DNA of 64,000 bases. Source: Siderastrea radians (taxonomy: Eukaryota; Cnidaria; Anthozoa; Scleractinia; Rhizangiidae). Positions 47,401 through 58,536 of this stretch are shown here, in pieces. The notes under the pieces are model-generated. The model did not search any database. It saw nothing but the letters and a program-made list of their open reading frames with translations, and was not told the DNA's origin. The stretch spans positions 19,818,201 through 19,882,200 of the forward strand of contig OZ024888.1 in the NCBI GenBank assembly GCA_964017195.1, in the 5' to 3' direction. The position numbers and the translations under genes are program-made. The first letter of the stretch is position 1; each line of letters starts with the position of its first letter.

Positions 47401-50220
47401 AGAAGTATTTTCAAATAAAAGTTTCTTGTGTTGTAGAGGACGACGAAAAACTGACACATATAATAGAAGCAGAGCAGTTTTCATTCAAGAGCCACGCAAG
47501 TTTTTACCGATCGACAGCAACGATCATCAAACTGATTCGAAAGCCAGTTAAAATCGCTTGCTTCTTTCCTTGACACCGCGCCGGAAATTGACTTGAATGA
47601 AATACCGGAAGTGTTGTTTCGTACGAAAAATGATGCCATATAATAAACTACTTACTAACTTCACTTGCTCGGGACCGTACTGAGGAATATTGGCCCTCGG
47701 TCGTTTTTGCACTGACCGAGCGCAGCGAGGTCCGTACTGCCACGACCTCGGGCCAATATTCCCCAGTAAGGCCCTCGCGTTCAGTTAGTATAAAGAGGTT
47801 AATGTTTGACTTTACGAAACAAAAGGCGAAACAATAGCGCACTCCGTTTATTATTTAGATTGCCGCCCACATCATGATAATGAGCATCACTGTGCGTTCA
47901 TGGTAACCAATGAATTAAGGTGACTCGATCGAAATAAGTGACGCGCTCTATGCCTCTCTAAAAACTCTAATAACATCGTCATTTCTTACTCGATTGCCTT
48001 GAAACTTTCGCATTTTATACACAATTAATCGAGAAATAATATGTATGTCAACACGTGGATTTGGCGACTTGTTATATTTTGGTGCAGAAAGTGAGTTTAT
48101 AATAGCCGCCCAAACTTTTTCATCGTTGCGGATAGCCAAATGCGGTTTGGAACTAATTATAACGATACATTGAACTTACTTTATATGGAGTTATTACGCT
48201 TTTCAGTCAAATCTGGAAAGCGCTGGAGCGGTCCAAACTTTGAAGTCCGTCTGGGGTTGTTATTTTGACGTTCAAATTGTGCCGGGATTTCTGTTCCTAC
48301 GTTTTTGCGGAAACTTGAAGAGTCAAGGTAAGATGTTATTATAAGCTGATTCTAGAAGTTTAAACCAAATCGTAGCGCTCAGTTTTGTTAGAATAGCAAT
48401 TTTATCAAAAAAGTAGTGTTCAATAAAAGCAAAATCACGCAAAATTAACGAACAGTACATCTACCTGTTGACATACATGTTATTCCTCGAGAGGCATAGA
48501 GCGCGTCATTTATTTCGATCGAGTCACCTTAAGCTCTTTCTAATCGTCTATGAATAATAACGCACGATATGACAGATCTACAAACTTTCTTGAACTGGAA
48601 GTAAATGTCCCGAGAACAATAGGCATTCTGCGCGATGAATTACAAGCGCAAAGGCGAAGAGAGACTGAAAGGTACCAAAATTAGAAAAGCAATGATGTGA
48701 GTTTGCACTGTGCTATGTTTTTTACCCAATTAGACGTAGAGAAATAAATCACCGCGAGATAATGCGGCTTTTATTGCTGATAAATAAAGAAGAAGCCGAC
48801 AAAGCTGTCTGGACCATATCTGTAAAGATAGAGCTGAAAAACGCTTAAATTGGGCAGCGTTAGTAACACATGCTTGCAAAAATGGCGGTTGTTTTCCAAT
48901 GGTTAAGCTGGGCGTTAGATAGTTGATTTTTCTTAGGTTTTTAGACGGTTGGATTTGTTTTCTTTCGAAATTAACTTGTGGATAATTTTCGTTTGGGCGG
49001 TAACGGGAGAAAAAATTGCCTTTGACCCAAGTGCGAAGAACCCAGGGAAGGGGAGCTTGTTAGCCAGCTTGTTTACAAAAACAATTTAACAGTGGCGCTT
49101 ATCAGAAAGAGACCGCTTATTAGAAGGAACGCGCTAATTCGAATTAGAATTAGAACCCTAATTCGAAGGCGCTAATTCGAATGTTTTTATTGCTGAGGAA
49201 ACCTAGAGAAGCCCAAACTGCTTTTTAAACTAATTTTATCTTGTTCTTTGTGTCTCGTCTCAGCTGCTCACTGTGTGACAAGCAAGCTGACTGGAATCGT
49301 GAGCCTTGCTGCTTTGGAGATATTTGCTGGTCTTCACCAGATCCGCAGGCTGAACGCGAGTCAGGTGCAGAGAAGGGGAGTGGTGCAAATTATCAGCCAC
49401 AAGAATTTTGATTTCCGCCTGTTTGAGTCGGACCTGGCTCTCTTGAAACTCGACCGTGAAGTCCAAATAACACACTATGTTAAGCCGATTTGTCTGCCGG
49501 AAAGCCCAACGTAAGTCGATGTGATACTTTTATTTCTAATTTTTGTAAGCATCAAAACTATCAAAGTGAGGTAATGTAGGTGAACACGGTCGCACTAAGC
49601 CGAAGGGGACGACAAAAACCTGACAAATTCTACCACACACATAAACATACTTTGCTAACCATTGATCTAATGACTTCATAAGCAGTTTTCCTTGATCACA
49701 TTTGCCCCTTTATTTTTACAAGTTTCCGACAAATTGCGTGATTTCTCAAAGTATACTTGACTGTTTACGGTAGCCTAATCATTGACAAGATCTGTACAGT
49801 TTGTAATGCCTGCTTTGTTCCGATCACAGACAAAAGAAGCTGTTTGAACCCGGCAAATTTGGCCGAGCAGTAGGCTGGGGATACAAAGTAAGCAAGAGCT
49901 CATTTGGACAGTTTGCCAACACCTTGAAAGAAATCTGCATCCCGACCATCACCAACGCCAAGTGCAAAGCGGCATTCAAGGACGAAGGTTACGTGGTTAC
50001 ACCACTCATGCTGTGTGCAGGGGAGGCTGTGGGCGGCAAGGATTCCTGTCAGGGGGACTCTGGGGGTGGGTTTGTCTTTGTGGATTCCGTGACCAAGAAG
50101 TGGGTGTTGGGCGGGGTTGTCAGCTGGGGGAGCAGCATGGGTTGTGGATTACGAAACAAGTATGGCGTGTACGTTCGCGTCACTGAGTTTCTGCCCTGGA
50201 TTAAAAAGAACATGTTTTAA
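39487..50220 (+). CDS. MASP: MASP: complement serine protease (CUB-EGF-CUB-CCP-CCP-trypsin), 5' end missing
   Basis: Eight exons join in frame: 39487-39855, 40218-40340, 40775-40917, 42119-42320, 42664-42837, 44112-44288, 45374-45541 plus 49264-49510, and 49830-50220 (the protease domain uses the last three). They encode 664 residues after a missing signal-peptide exon, close to vertebrate MASP length. The order is CUB1, calcium-binding EGF, CUB2, CCP1, CCP2 and trypsin-like domain. EGF motif [10 protein letters not shown] is nearly that of vertebrate MASPs. The activation site is RKR|IVGG. The triad is His in TAAHC, Asp in ESDLALL and Ser in GDSGGG; Asp in GKDSC gives Arg/Lys specificity. 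MASPs are secreted zymogens that dimerise through CUB1-EGF, bind lectin-type recognition proteins and cleave complement components. The active Ser codon is TCT and the histidine-loop cysteines are present, both traits of the MASP-1 type. Confidence 0.93.
40218..40340 (+). CDS. MASP: MASP exon: calcium-binding EGF
   Basis: A phase 1-1 exon of 41 codons, starting DEDECKER and including [16 protein letters not shown]. This is the calcium-binding EGF that in MASPs joins CUB1 to CUB2 and helps hold the dimer. Confidence 0.95.
40775..40917 (+). CDS. MASP: MASP exon: CUB2, first half
   Basis: It begins with [20 protein letters not shown] and ends at TFLE in phase 0 at donor GTATAG. The CUB2 domain is split over two exons, unlike CUB1. 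Confidence 0.93.
40918..42118. other. MASP intron within CUB2
   Basis: It contains a hairpin of a small MITE-like element (GTAGCCTGCAA near 41,236 and its complement near 41,303), a CATCGT-rich stretch at 41,440-41,500, and an unrecognised open frame at 41,507-41,689 that may be retroelement debris. Confidence 0.5.
42119..42320 (+). CDS. MASP: MASP exon: CUB2, second half
   Basis: It continues with [27 protein letters not shown] and [11 protein letters not shown], keeping the CUB calcium-site acidic residues. Acceptor TTATTCAG, donor GTAAGT, ends in phase 1. Confidence 0.95.
42664..42837 (+). CDS. MASP: MASP exon: CCP1 (Sushi)
   Basis: A phase 1-1 exon of 58 codons with four cysteines and the Sushi pattern: [38 protein letters not shown]. 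Confidence 0.95.
42838..44111. other. MASP intron between CCP1 and CCP2
   Basis: It holds a GTTT/GT/G-run low-complexity tract at 42,943-43,030 and a GTTT tract at 44,075-44,100. Nothing else was recognised. Confidence 0.6.
44112..44288 (+). CDS. MASP: MASP exon: CCP2 (Sushi)
   Basis: A phase 1-1 exon of 59 codons: [26 protein letters not shown] and [17 protein letters not shown]2 lies next to the protease domain and in MASPs supports recognition of the C4 substrate. Confidence 0.95.
45374..45541 (+). CDS. MASP: MASP exon: activation segment and start of protease
   Basis: It encodes a short linker with two cysteines ([14 protein letters not shown]), one more than usual for MASPs, then RKR|IVGG, the zymogen cleavage site, and [13 protein letters not shown]. 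It ends in phase 1 within TA|AHC at GTGAGT. Confidence 0.94.
45607..45743 (+). repeat. Direct repeat, copy 1
   Basis: About 137 bp, nearly identical to 48,637-48,774, with the same orientation. It begins ATTACAAGCGCAAAGGCGAAG and ends at the AATGCGGGTTTTAT block. The pair lies about 3.0 kb apart within one intron. Confidence 0.9.
47670..47775. repeat. Imperfect palindrome, MITE-like
   Basis: GAATATTGGCCCTCGG near 47,684 has its near complement CCTCGGGCCAATATTC near 47,746, giving a stem around a loop containing GACCGAGCGCAGCGAGGTC, itself partly self-complementary. It looks like a fold-back element. Confidence 0.6.
47915..48532. mobile_element. TTAA MITE with about 38-bp inverted ends
   Basis: A 610-bp element (47,919-48,528) between TTAA target duplications at 47,915-47,918 and 48,529-48,532. 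The inverted ends start GGTGACTCGATCGAAATAA and run to CTCTATGCCTCTC with a single mismatch. This fits a piggyBac-type non-autonomous element. No transposase frame is present. Confidence 0.88.
48637..48774 (+). repeat. Direct repeat, copy 2
   Basis: Second copy of the repeat at 45,607-45,743, differing by a few substitutions and small changes. Confidence 0.9.
49264..49510 (+). CDS. MASP: MASP exon: protease middle (catalytic His and Asp)
   Basis: It starts by completing the AAHC catalytic histidine motif and includes [10 protein letters not shown] with the catalytic Asp and VKPICLP with the cysteine that tethers the light chain. It ends in phase 2 at GTAAGT. A 3.7 kb intron separates it from the preceding exon. 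Confidence 0.95.
49830..50220 (+). CDS. MASP: MASP exon: protease C-terminal part (catalytic Ser)
   Basis: It includes [20 protein letters not shown] with the specificity Asp and the catalytic Ser (TCT codon), VSWGSS, and ends WIKKNMF then TAA. The residue after the GDSGG motif is Gly rather than the usual Pro. Confidence 0.95.
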
Positions 50221-50836
50221 GGCCCTTTTGTTGTATGCATATCTATAAACCCCATTTATGTGTTATTATAAAACGTTTTAAAAACCAAGATAAACCTTCT
50301 GTCACGTTGGCAGGAAGCTGAATCGTCATCGATAAGCGCTTTTTTATTGAGCCAGTAAGAAAACAGGAATAATAATCGCAGCTTTGGGTATTTACAAAGC
50401 ACGCTTACGAGTTAGTTAAATGTCCAAGACTTAAGGCGTAGTAGTGAAGCTCTTCTAATCTTTTAGTGTGCTAGCTTCTGCTCATGTATCCCGGAATTGC
50501 ACAGCAATCAAATTAAGTCCATCACGCAGACACATGTTTAATATAGTTGTAGGCTAGTGCGAGTAAAGCGTAAATGTATACGATGGCGCCATCAATGGCT
50601 TGGTGAAAAATGATAAGCGTTAATTTTGTCTTATGGAACGAATTATTTTAAGAAATATGGCAGTGCTAGGAGATTTAGATGTAGACATTTTTTGTTTCTG
50701 TAGCTTATGTATATATAAATACAATTGATTTGAAAATCAATATATTTGAGTACTCTTTTAAGGAGTGATAAGCTGTTTAGAAAACAGTGAATTTTGAGCA
50801 GCTATTTCAGTTTGGAGTTGCCTTTATTGCTCAAGA

Positions 50837-50842
50837 AATAAA
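50837..50842 (+). promoter_or_regulatory. Candidate polyadenylation signal (MASP)
   Basis: The hexamer AATAAA lies about 620 nt past the MASP stop codon and is followed by a T-rich stretch at about 50,870. No transcript supports it. Confidence 0.45.
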
Positions 50843-52972
50843 GAGTGTTTATCTGCACGATTACAAAAGATCTTTGTTTTAACCTTTAAGCCGAACAAAG
50901 ATCAATGTCATATTTCTCCTCGCGACATGCAGCGGTGTTCAATTGAGTATCTAAGGTAATCTGTGTTCGCTTTGGTTTTTTCTTTACTAACCTCTAAGTT
51001 TGGCTAAAAACACCTCGCACATTTTTCTCAACCAATCTTAAGTGAAAGCAAAACTAATATGCGAGTTGCACGCACGTGTTTTCCCTCGCTTAATGACAAT
51101 TATACGTATTTCTTTTAAATTTTGATTGGTTCATTGTCTGTTTTGTATCTGCTGTGATTGATTGGAGTTATTACTTGAACTCTTGTTTTTCATGACTCGA
51201 TTGAAAACCGCTCTGTACAAATAAAAGTAGCCGGAGCACGAGATCAACAAAGGAAAATCATCTTGATATTTTATCAAGGTGTCCCTAATGTTATTAAGAG
51301 TAGTGTATAGACCTGTTCTTTAAGGAGAAAATTGTGTAAACATCGTTTAAAAAGTAAAACATGCCTTTCACTTGTACGGGCTTTTTATAAACCAACCTTA
51401 AACGTATACTGTGGAATAGGCTTCGTATTTCTATGAAGCCGGTCAGAACTTAATGCAAAAAATCCAAGCGTGTTTGTTTCTGCTGTTATGAAATGGCTTC
51501 ATCTGCCTCAAGCCTTTTTAGCTAAGTTTTTCGCCACCCACTTGATTGCGTTTCCAATGAAGCCAATGCCAAGGAAGAGCAGACTTTTGTGACTCTAATA
51601 CAACGACAAGATATGTAGGGTAAAAAACGCATTTCTATGTGTGTCAGGCCGTAATGATTTATATCTTTCTGGGAAAGACTTAGTAGCTTTATAAAGCGTG
51701 TGCAGAAACGTTGTTAAACCACTTCGTAGCATTGTTGTTTTTAATAAATCCCTTGTAGCATGGCTCTCCAGTCTTTCATAAATAGGAATAATGACTTTCG
51801 GTCAAACTTTATTAGTCTTCAAGATTACCTTCCCTACTCCAGACAGAAGGGAAAAAACGCGAAGAACATTCCATTTTTTGGTCGGAGAGGGGTAGTGGTG
51901 GTGGGGGAAGGTGGCTTGGAAAGGGCGGATTACTGAATGCGGGATGCTTTCGTTCGTGTCTGTTTTTTGGGAGGTAGACACTGCAGCCAAAAAGTAACAA
52001 CAGCTCAAGCTGCTGTGCTGGGCTTGATGTGCTGGCTGATCGATCGTCACATGAAAACATTTATATGGGGTTTACGCTATTTAGATCCTTTTTTTTTTTT
52101 ACCGTCACCCTTAAGTAAACAGTATTCTTGCTTATATCATAACAAGAAAACGTCTTTACAGGGCGTTGTTTTGGGGCATTAAATTTTAGCCAATTTACAG
52201 AATTAGTTGATAGTTTCTACTAATACGTTTTTTCTAAGCGAATTTTGGTCACACTAAGTTTAGTTATTCATGGTAAAAGAATCGCGAAAGTGGAGGGAGT
52301 CGGGGCCGTTTGTTGCTCGTTCTCCTTCTTCCTAACCGTTCAAAGTCTGTGGGGCTTGCATTGCTTTTTTTGTTGCGAAGCAAAAAAGTGTTCGAAGTAC
52401 TTAACACTGGCTCACTCCACTAAAGCCTAACATATACAGGGCAAACAACCTTGATTTTTAGTAAGATTCGTGATCAGCTTCTTAGTCACTTGAGCGTTTA
52501 TGCTTCGGGCACTCCATCCATGGACACGGCTCTAGTTGCAACGCAATTTTGTTGCTGTTGGAACGCAGTGAACTAAATAAAAAATAAAAAACCAACACGG
52601 AAACAAAGAAACTTTCTTACCTAAAAATACAAGGAAACCCTCCATTCAAACAATATCTGAAAAAAAGCCGACAATGTGGAATGCAAGGGCGCTCTTTTTG
52701 ACGCACGTCTGGCATCAGTGATAACGCGCTGAAGAAAATACAAAAACGTAAGAAAGAGTACACCTTATTTATTTATCTTTTATTGCTGTCGTAATATAAG
52801 TCGGTAAAGCATGATCGTCCTGGTGAGTGTATTACTGTGTTAGCCGACTAGCATGGCAATTTGATGAAACGTTAGTTCCCTTACTGTCTTGATATATCCA
52901 AACACACCATCCTAGTAAACTGTTGAAAGAAGTAGCCTTCTCATTGAAGTACAGATGAAGTAGTTATTTAGT

Positions 52973-53174
52973 ACAGTGCAACCCCGATATAACGGATTGC
53001 CAAGAGACTGGAAAAATGTGTTCGTTATAATGGGAGTTTGTTATATTGGGTTCTTTTCCATAAACTTTACTACTACTGGGCTGACGAATATCGCTCGTTA
53101 TACTGGGTTCTCCGTTCTACAGGGGTTCGATATATCGGGTTCCACTATTACACGCAAATGATTTTACTGTACTG
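52973..53174. mobile_element. Mariner/Tigger-like MITE remnant
   Basis: The segment starts ACAGTGCAACCCCGATATAA and ends with TTTTACTGTACTG. Inside are about five degenerate repeats of a GTTATAnTGGGTTC-like unit. This style of subterminal repeat is common in Tigger/pogo-type elements. The ends are only weakly inverted. Confidence 0.55.
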
Positions 53175-55555
53175 TGAGCAGAAATCCCACCGTCTCAAAG
53201 TATTGAAGTGGCCAGCATGGCTGACAAGCGCCCGATATTGGGTTGACGAGGTTGCACGATGGATCCAAGAAGAAATTTTGCATGATTCAGTCGTCCTTAC
53301 AAATCTTCTATAAAACGGCCTTCACCCCCTCGTTTTGCATTTGTTTGTTTCTTCTTGGCCATTCGCCGCTTCTTCTCAGGTGGACAGTTGCGATAGTATG
53401 CATTCTGATGGTCGAGATATACCGACTACATAAAAACTAACTCCGTACAAGGAGAAGAGAGTGAACCGAAACAAACGGTCTAAATCATGGAAAAACGCAA
53501 TGGCCGCCAACTTATTTATCGCACACCCCAGAGCCCTTCTCTTTTGCGCATGACTGATGGGTGCGCAGTTAAGTCGAGCGAGCGATAATTACTGGCCGCT
53601 CATTATCCGAAATCACGCATGAATTGTGCGCGAAACTGGTAGACAAAGCGGCTATAAATTCTAGGCCCTTTTCTCCTGGTTAGTTCAATCAACGGACTGG
53701 CAACCAAATATGGCGCGCATTTACGAACTGATTTTCACTTTATGAAACACATCTCATTTCTTATTTTCAAGGTTGGTTCTTACTTTTTTCCTTTGTTAAA
53801 GATCAGACTAACGCCGTTGAGACGAGAGCGTTTAGCGTTTTCCTTGCACCGTATGAAATTTTATCAAGTTTACTCGATATTGACGTCTCGATTTTTTCGT
53901 TTTGTCCTGGACACATCTCCTGGTAATTTACCATATTTGTCGTACGTCTGTTTTGGGTTATGTTTGTTTTCGTATACCATTTATATTTTAGCCGTTGAAA
54001 TACTGTGAAGAAAAGCATTCAGTTTTTTCAAATGTTTTCAAATTTGCCACTTTCTCCCGTCCACTGCTTTGATGTTGCCAAAGAAACATAAATTCATACT
54101 CCACTGCAAATTAATGATTAATTTGCCTGCTTTCAGCCAATGAGAAACTCCGGGGACATAACTTGGGAGAGGGGAGTGGGGTGGGGTTCATGGCGGGAGG
54201 TGTGTGCCCAACAAGGCTCGTATTACTATCCAATCAGGAGATACTGTTTTACAAAGCAACGTAAACAAGTTGTTCTAAGATTTTTTTAATGAAATGAGGT
54301 AAACTTTTGTGAAATTTCTACATTATTTACATGTTTATGCAGCAGTCCTTGGTGACGTTACATGCGTATTAAGTCGCTGTCTAGATACTAGAAAAAACAA
54401 GTTATGGCGCAGAACTACGCTTCATACTAACCCATCTGTACACGTTTTAAGTTAATATATAGTTTGTCTTACTTTGCATACCGGGTTTTCAACTAAACTA
54501 CAGTCATTTATTTATTTAGGCGTGAGGATCAAAAGTCTTCGACTGAAAACATTTATTCCTAGAGCACTAATAACTGGCATACACTCGACCTGTTAAGCAA
54601 CTATAAAAAATTGTGATTGTTACCAAACAAGTGAAACTGTTGTTCTAGTGGCGGAATAAATATGAAATTATATTCATGTGCTGTCTATCTGCTACATAAT
54701 TAAGTATTTAATACTGACCAATGTCTGAGTAACCTGGGTCACGACAACAACTTTTTAGCAGCAATATTAAGACCATAAAAGCAGTCCAATAATTTAGAAT
54801 TAAGAATGCAGTTATTTTCTATAACTAAGGTAAATATTATGAGATGTTAATAAAACTGAGCTTTAGCCCTATTCTCAAAAGAATGTTGGTAGCAATGTTT
54901 GCAACGCAGACGTTCTTAGTACTCGTCACGCAATCCGCCATTCCTCCCAAGAATGTCTGCGTTGGAGGTCTTGGAGGCTAGCCTGCGTGCCGAAGCTAAG
55001 TCTCATTTCCTGTGCTTCACACGGAAAAGGCACGGAGCAAAGGAAATAGGAGACTTCTGCACGCAAGCTTCAATAAACAGGTTTGGGTAAAATAATCCCA
55101 GCGCAGCAAAGTCATGAAACAAGTCATCTGTCGACTATTCGAACAATAGAGTGTTATTTGGCGAGAAGCATCGGTTGATAGCTGCTCGCGGAAACTTGAT
55201 GCTCTTAAAACAAATATTAGTCTGAAAAGAGACGCTTCAAAGACTTGAATGCTAGTTTTAACAACATCAAGGAAACTATCAGACCAACATTCCCGAGACA
55301 GAAGCACTCTCTTTTTTATTGTTCACCACTGAATTTTCTTCTGACCAAAAACCACTAAAACTGTCCTTTCGAAGCTACAACTCAAAGGAATTCGAAACAG
55401 GGTTGAAAGCAGCATGTTTGTTTATGAATAAGAAAAATTAAACGCAAGGTTTTGATAGGTGTATCACTCGGATGAACACTATCATACCACGTGATCAAAT
55501 TAAACGAATCATAGTTGGAGAACATTTAGTGGTGAACTACATGTATAATCGCTAT

Positions 55556-55742
55556 TAGTATAAATCTACTAGCGTTCTATCACTAATGCTGTTCTCTGAT
55601 TGGCTACGCTACTCACTATCTATTCTGTTGTAGATAGTGAGTAGAGTATTTTCCGCGCGCGGTGTGACCTATTTATATCATTTTTCAATAAAAACATGTA
55701 GTGTCTGCTGTTAGGTTTTGAACGTCTAGTAGATTTATACTA
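55556..55742. mobile_element. Short MITE with 21-bp inverted ends
   Basis: TAGTATAAATCTACTAGCGT at 55,556 is matched by its near complement ending at 55,742. Inside is a smaller hairpin, TACTCACTATCTA against TAGATAGTGAGTA. Non-coding. Confidence 0.75.
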
Positions 55743-55745
55743 AAA

Positions 55746-55848
55746 CAATTAGATTATTCGCTCTCGATTTCTATGCGTGATAGTTGATTCGTCCTTCGGC
55801 CTCATCAACTATCACGCGATAGAAATCTCGAACTCATAATCTAATTGT
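55746..55848. repeat. Near-perfect hairpin next to MITE
   Basis: The left arm (CAATTAGATTAT, then GATTTCTAT and CGTGATAGTTGA) and right arm (TCAACTATCACGCGATAG, then AAATC and ATAATCTAATTG) pair over most of their length around a short loop. It adjoins the preceding MITE and may belong to the same composite element. Confidence 0.8.
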
Positions 55849-56161
55849 TAAATAGAAACTTAGGCCTCTTAGTCTAACTGTTAAATAGCGATAACTAGAA
55901 CTCTTCAAACAAATCATAGCTGGCTTGGAAATTCTTAGACTACAGCCCAACAGATAAAGACATTTTTTCGCGCAAGTACTTGAACAGGAAGTGTAATTTA
56001 CGGATTTTTTAAAGTCAGTGCACAGGTTGAGAAAATCCGGCTGACACTTCCGGTTCCCTGATTGATTGCCTCCATTCGCAGCGGGGCAGAAAGCAAACAC
56101 TACTGCATGCATTACAACGTGTTCATCTTGTTCGTCAAAAGTCGTTTAATGTAAAGCAAGC

Positions 56162-56629
56162 TCACTTGCATATGCTGACCTCCACTCTCTTTTGGCACTC
56201 GCGGCACCTCACATAACAGCACCAGTAGAACTTGCATTCACAGCGCTCGATTCTGGTCTCCATACGAGTAGTATAGCCTCGGTTGCAACACATCAGTTCA
56301 CACCCATCTATAGCCTGAGAAGTGCGGTTGCAAAACCTTCCCTGAGTGCCGAGAGAACCCGTGTTGGGGTCTGCATCGCAGAAATCTGGTGAACGATCAA
56401 TGTAGACAAGGTCAAAGATGGTATGCGGTTTGTAGTTGGGATTTCGTGGAACAAGAGCTGTCCTTGAGCCGATTCGCTTGACCTCCACCTCTGTTGCGCC
56501 GTCGAATTTCTCTTTGATGTGGTCTCCGACCAGCCTAAAGTTTGGCAGTGATCGCCAGCAGGTTTTAACGTTACACGATCCTGACACTCCATGGCATTTG
56601 CACTGAAGTTTCATAAACTTTTTCAAAGC
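56162..56629 (-). CDS. Wnt4: Wnt4 exon 4
   Basis: It encodes [19 protein letters not shown], the Wnt4-type DGATEVE to SPDFC segment, and the six-cysteine C-terminal cluster, ending with TGA. The acceptor is CATTCACAG. A minus-strand ATTAAA lies 12 nt past the stop codon (56,145-56,150) and a canonical AATAAA at 55,315-55,320; I cannot say which is used. Confidence 0.97.
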   Translation of the reverse strand, partial: ALKKFMKLQCKCHGVSGSCNVKTCWRSLPNFRLVGDHIKEKFDGATEVEVKRIGSRTALVPRNPNYKPHTIFDLVYIDRSPDFCDADPNTGSLGTQGRFCNRTSQAIDGCELMCCNRGYTTRMETRIERCECKFYWCCYVRCRECQKRVEVSICK

Positions 56630-58476
56630 CTGTGAATGAAAAATAAATGAACAAATGAACAACTGGAATTATTCAGCGGCAACCAGCGCGGTGAACTTCT
56701 GTTCGGAAGGCCTAAATCACCTGAGATATTCGGATTTAAAAGCAGAGAAAACTAGAGAATTCTTCGACGAAACATCACCTCAGACTTTCGTAACGAGGAG
56801 TATTGTTTTCGGACAAAAATGTATGCAAGCCTTTTGCTAGAAACCTATATCGTGTATAAATAAAGGATGTTGTTGTTGCTAGCTAGCATTTTCGGAAAGC
56901 AGCTCGCAAATCCGGCAGATAGGATTCTGTTTCCTACAACTTTCTGCGACCTAAATTTTCATCTAAAAACTCCCAACAAATCAACTTGTATTAACTTAAA
57001 AAAATTTGACTTAAAAAAGCACTGAAACAATCCGAGAAAGCACACACTGATATTTCAAGTATTTTGCAAAAATATTTCTCGTTGGGTTCCCAGAATTATT
57101 CAAGTGTACAAGAAGGCATGGTTTCACTGCTCTTTTTTTTCTGTCTGCTTTAGTTTAGCATCTTTTAATTGCACAAAATATCTTTATCACTAGGTGACTT
57201 GGAAAATAATTTTTTCTTCAATCAGGATCATCGACTCGTATCTCAAAACACAAGCAAAAAAAATGAAGGAGACTTTGAACAAACCAGGTTCAGTTCTTCT
57301 GTTCTTTGTAGTTTTATTTTTCGCTGTCTTTAGTAGCCTGCGCATACAGCTGGACATTCGCAGACTATGTCCTTAGTTACGTACTGTTTTTCTCTTCTCA
57401 ATCTCGTTTCTTTTCTTTTTCCTTTCTTTCATAGTTTTTGTCTTTGATGGGCAGTCAGTCATCACCGAATTGATCGCAAGAATTAGCATTTTTCTAGAAG
57501 TGTAATATGGGCAGCATAGGTGATAGCTTCCTGCTAATGTAATCCGGTTTCAATCTCGTTCTGGACGTCATATGAGAGTTGAGCTTGTTCTTAGTTTTCG
57601 TCATTGCTACGAGAGTTTTTCTTCAGGTTATCCTGTTTTCCTCTAAATACAACAAAAACAAACATTTTGTAAAACCGAATTCCATCTAGAGTTCGAGAGC
57701 TAAGTGTTCAAGTTTATGTTGCCCTCTTCAAACAAGGCCTGTCCTGTTTATTTTAGTCTTAGTTTAACTCTGCTAAGCGCTACACACCATTCTCCCCGCC
57801 ACGTTGTTATGAAGATTCATCACCACACGATCGGGGTCTTCAGCTTTTCTTCCACGCTCTCTTGCGTCGACAAACGTCTTGGAAAACTCGATACCAAAGT
57901 CTATGTCATCACTGCAGCCGGCCCACTTCCAGCCCTTGTCAGACATCCCTCTGTAATCAGGATCACAGCCACACTTTCGGCCAAGTTTTCCCTCACTGCA
58001 TGAACGCGTCACAGCGTAAGCCACGCCAGCAGATGAGATGGAATGAACAAAAGCAGCTTCCCTGGTTCCTAACAACGAAAAAAAGGAGTCTCATGAGTGC
58101 TCACGGTAAACTTTGTCCAGCTCACGGAATCATCATGTTGTTAAGCAGGTAAAAGTACTGAGTAGTGCAATCAGGAGTCATGCTCGACGTTCTCATGCTT
58201 ACAGGTTCTTGGAAGGAGGAGAAAACGTTTTTGAGGGTCACGACGCGCTACAATAGCAACTATAATTCGTGGTTAGGATTTTCGACTAAAAGTGGGGGTT
58301 GAAACGATATTTCTACTTAAAGACCCAACTAGTTTAGGATAAATCTAGCCCTCCAAACTAAAAAATACAAAATACAAAATAACGATTGCAGCAATTTGCT
58401 AAATTTGTTCCTAATTGCTAGCAGGTGAAATGCAATAACTGATTAATTTCTTAATGTCAACTTCAATAATTTTTAA

Positions 58477-58536
<60 letters not shown>

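Larger units (their letters stand above)
45542..49263. other. Large MASP intron inside the protease domain
   Basis: This 3.7 kb intron separates the activation site from the catalytic His exon and is rich in repeats. It holds a near-identical direct repeat pair (45,607 and 48,637), a TTAA MITE (47,915-48,532) and an imperfect palindrome near 47,670-47,775. Confidence 0.75.
50221..56161. other. Intergenic between convergent MASP and Wnt4
   Basis: It contains the MASP 3' UTR and a MASP polyadenylation candidate, a mariner/Tigger-like MITE remnant near 53.0 kb, and a MITE plus hairpin near 55.6-55.85 kb. Open frames such as those at 51,812-52,060 and 53,742-54,008 have no recognisable domain and are not called genes. 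Confidence 0.6.
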
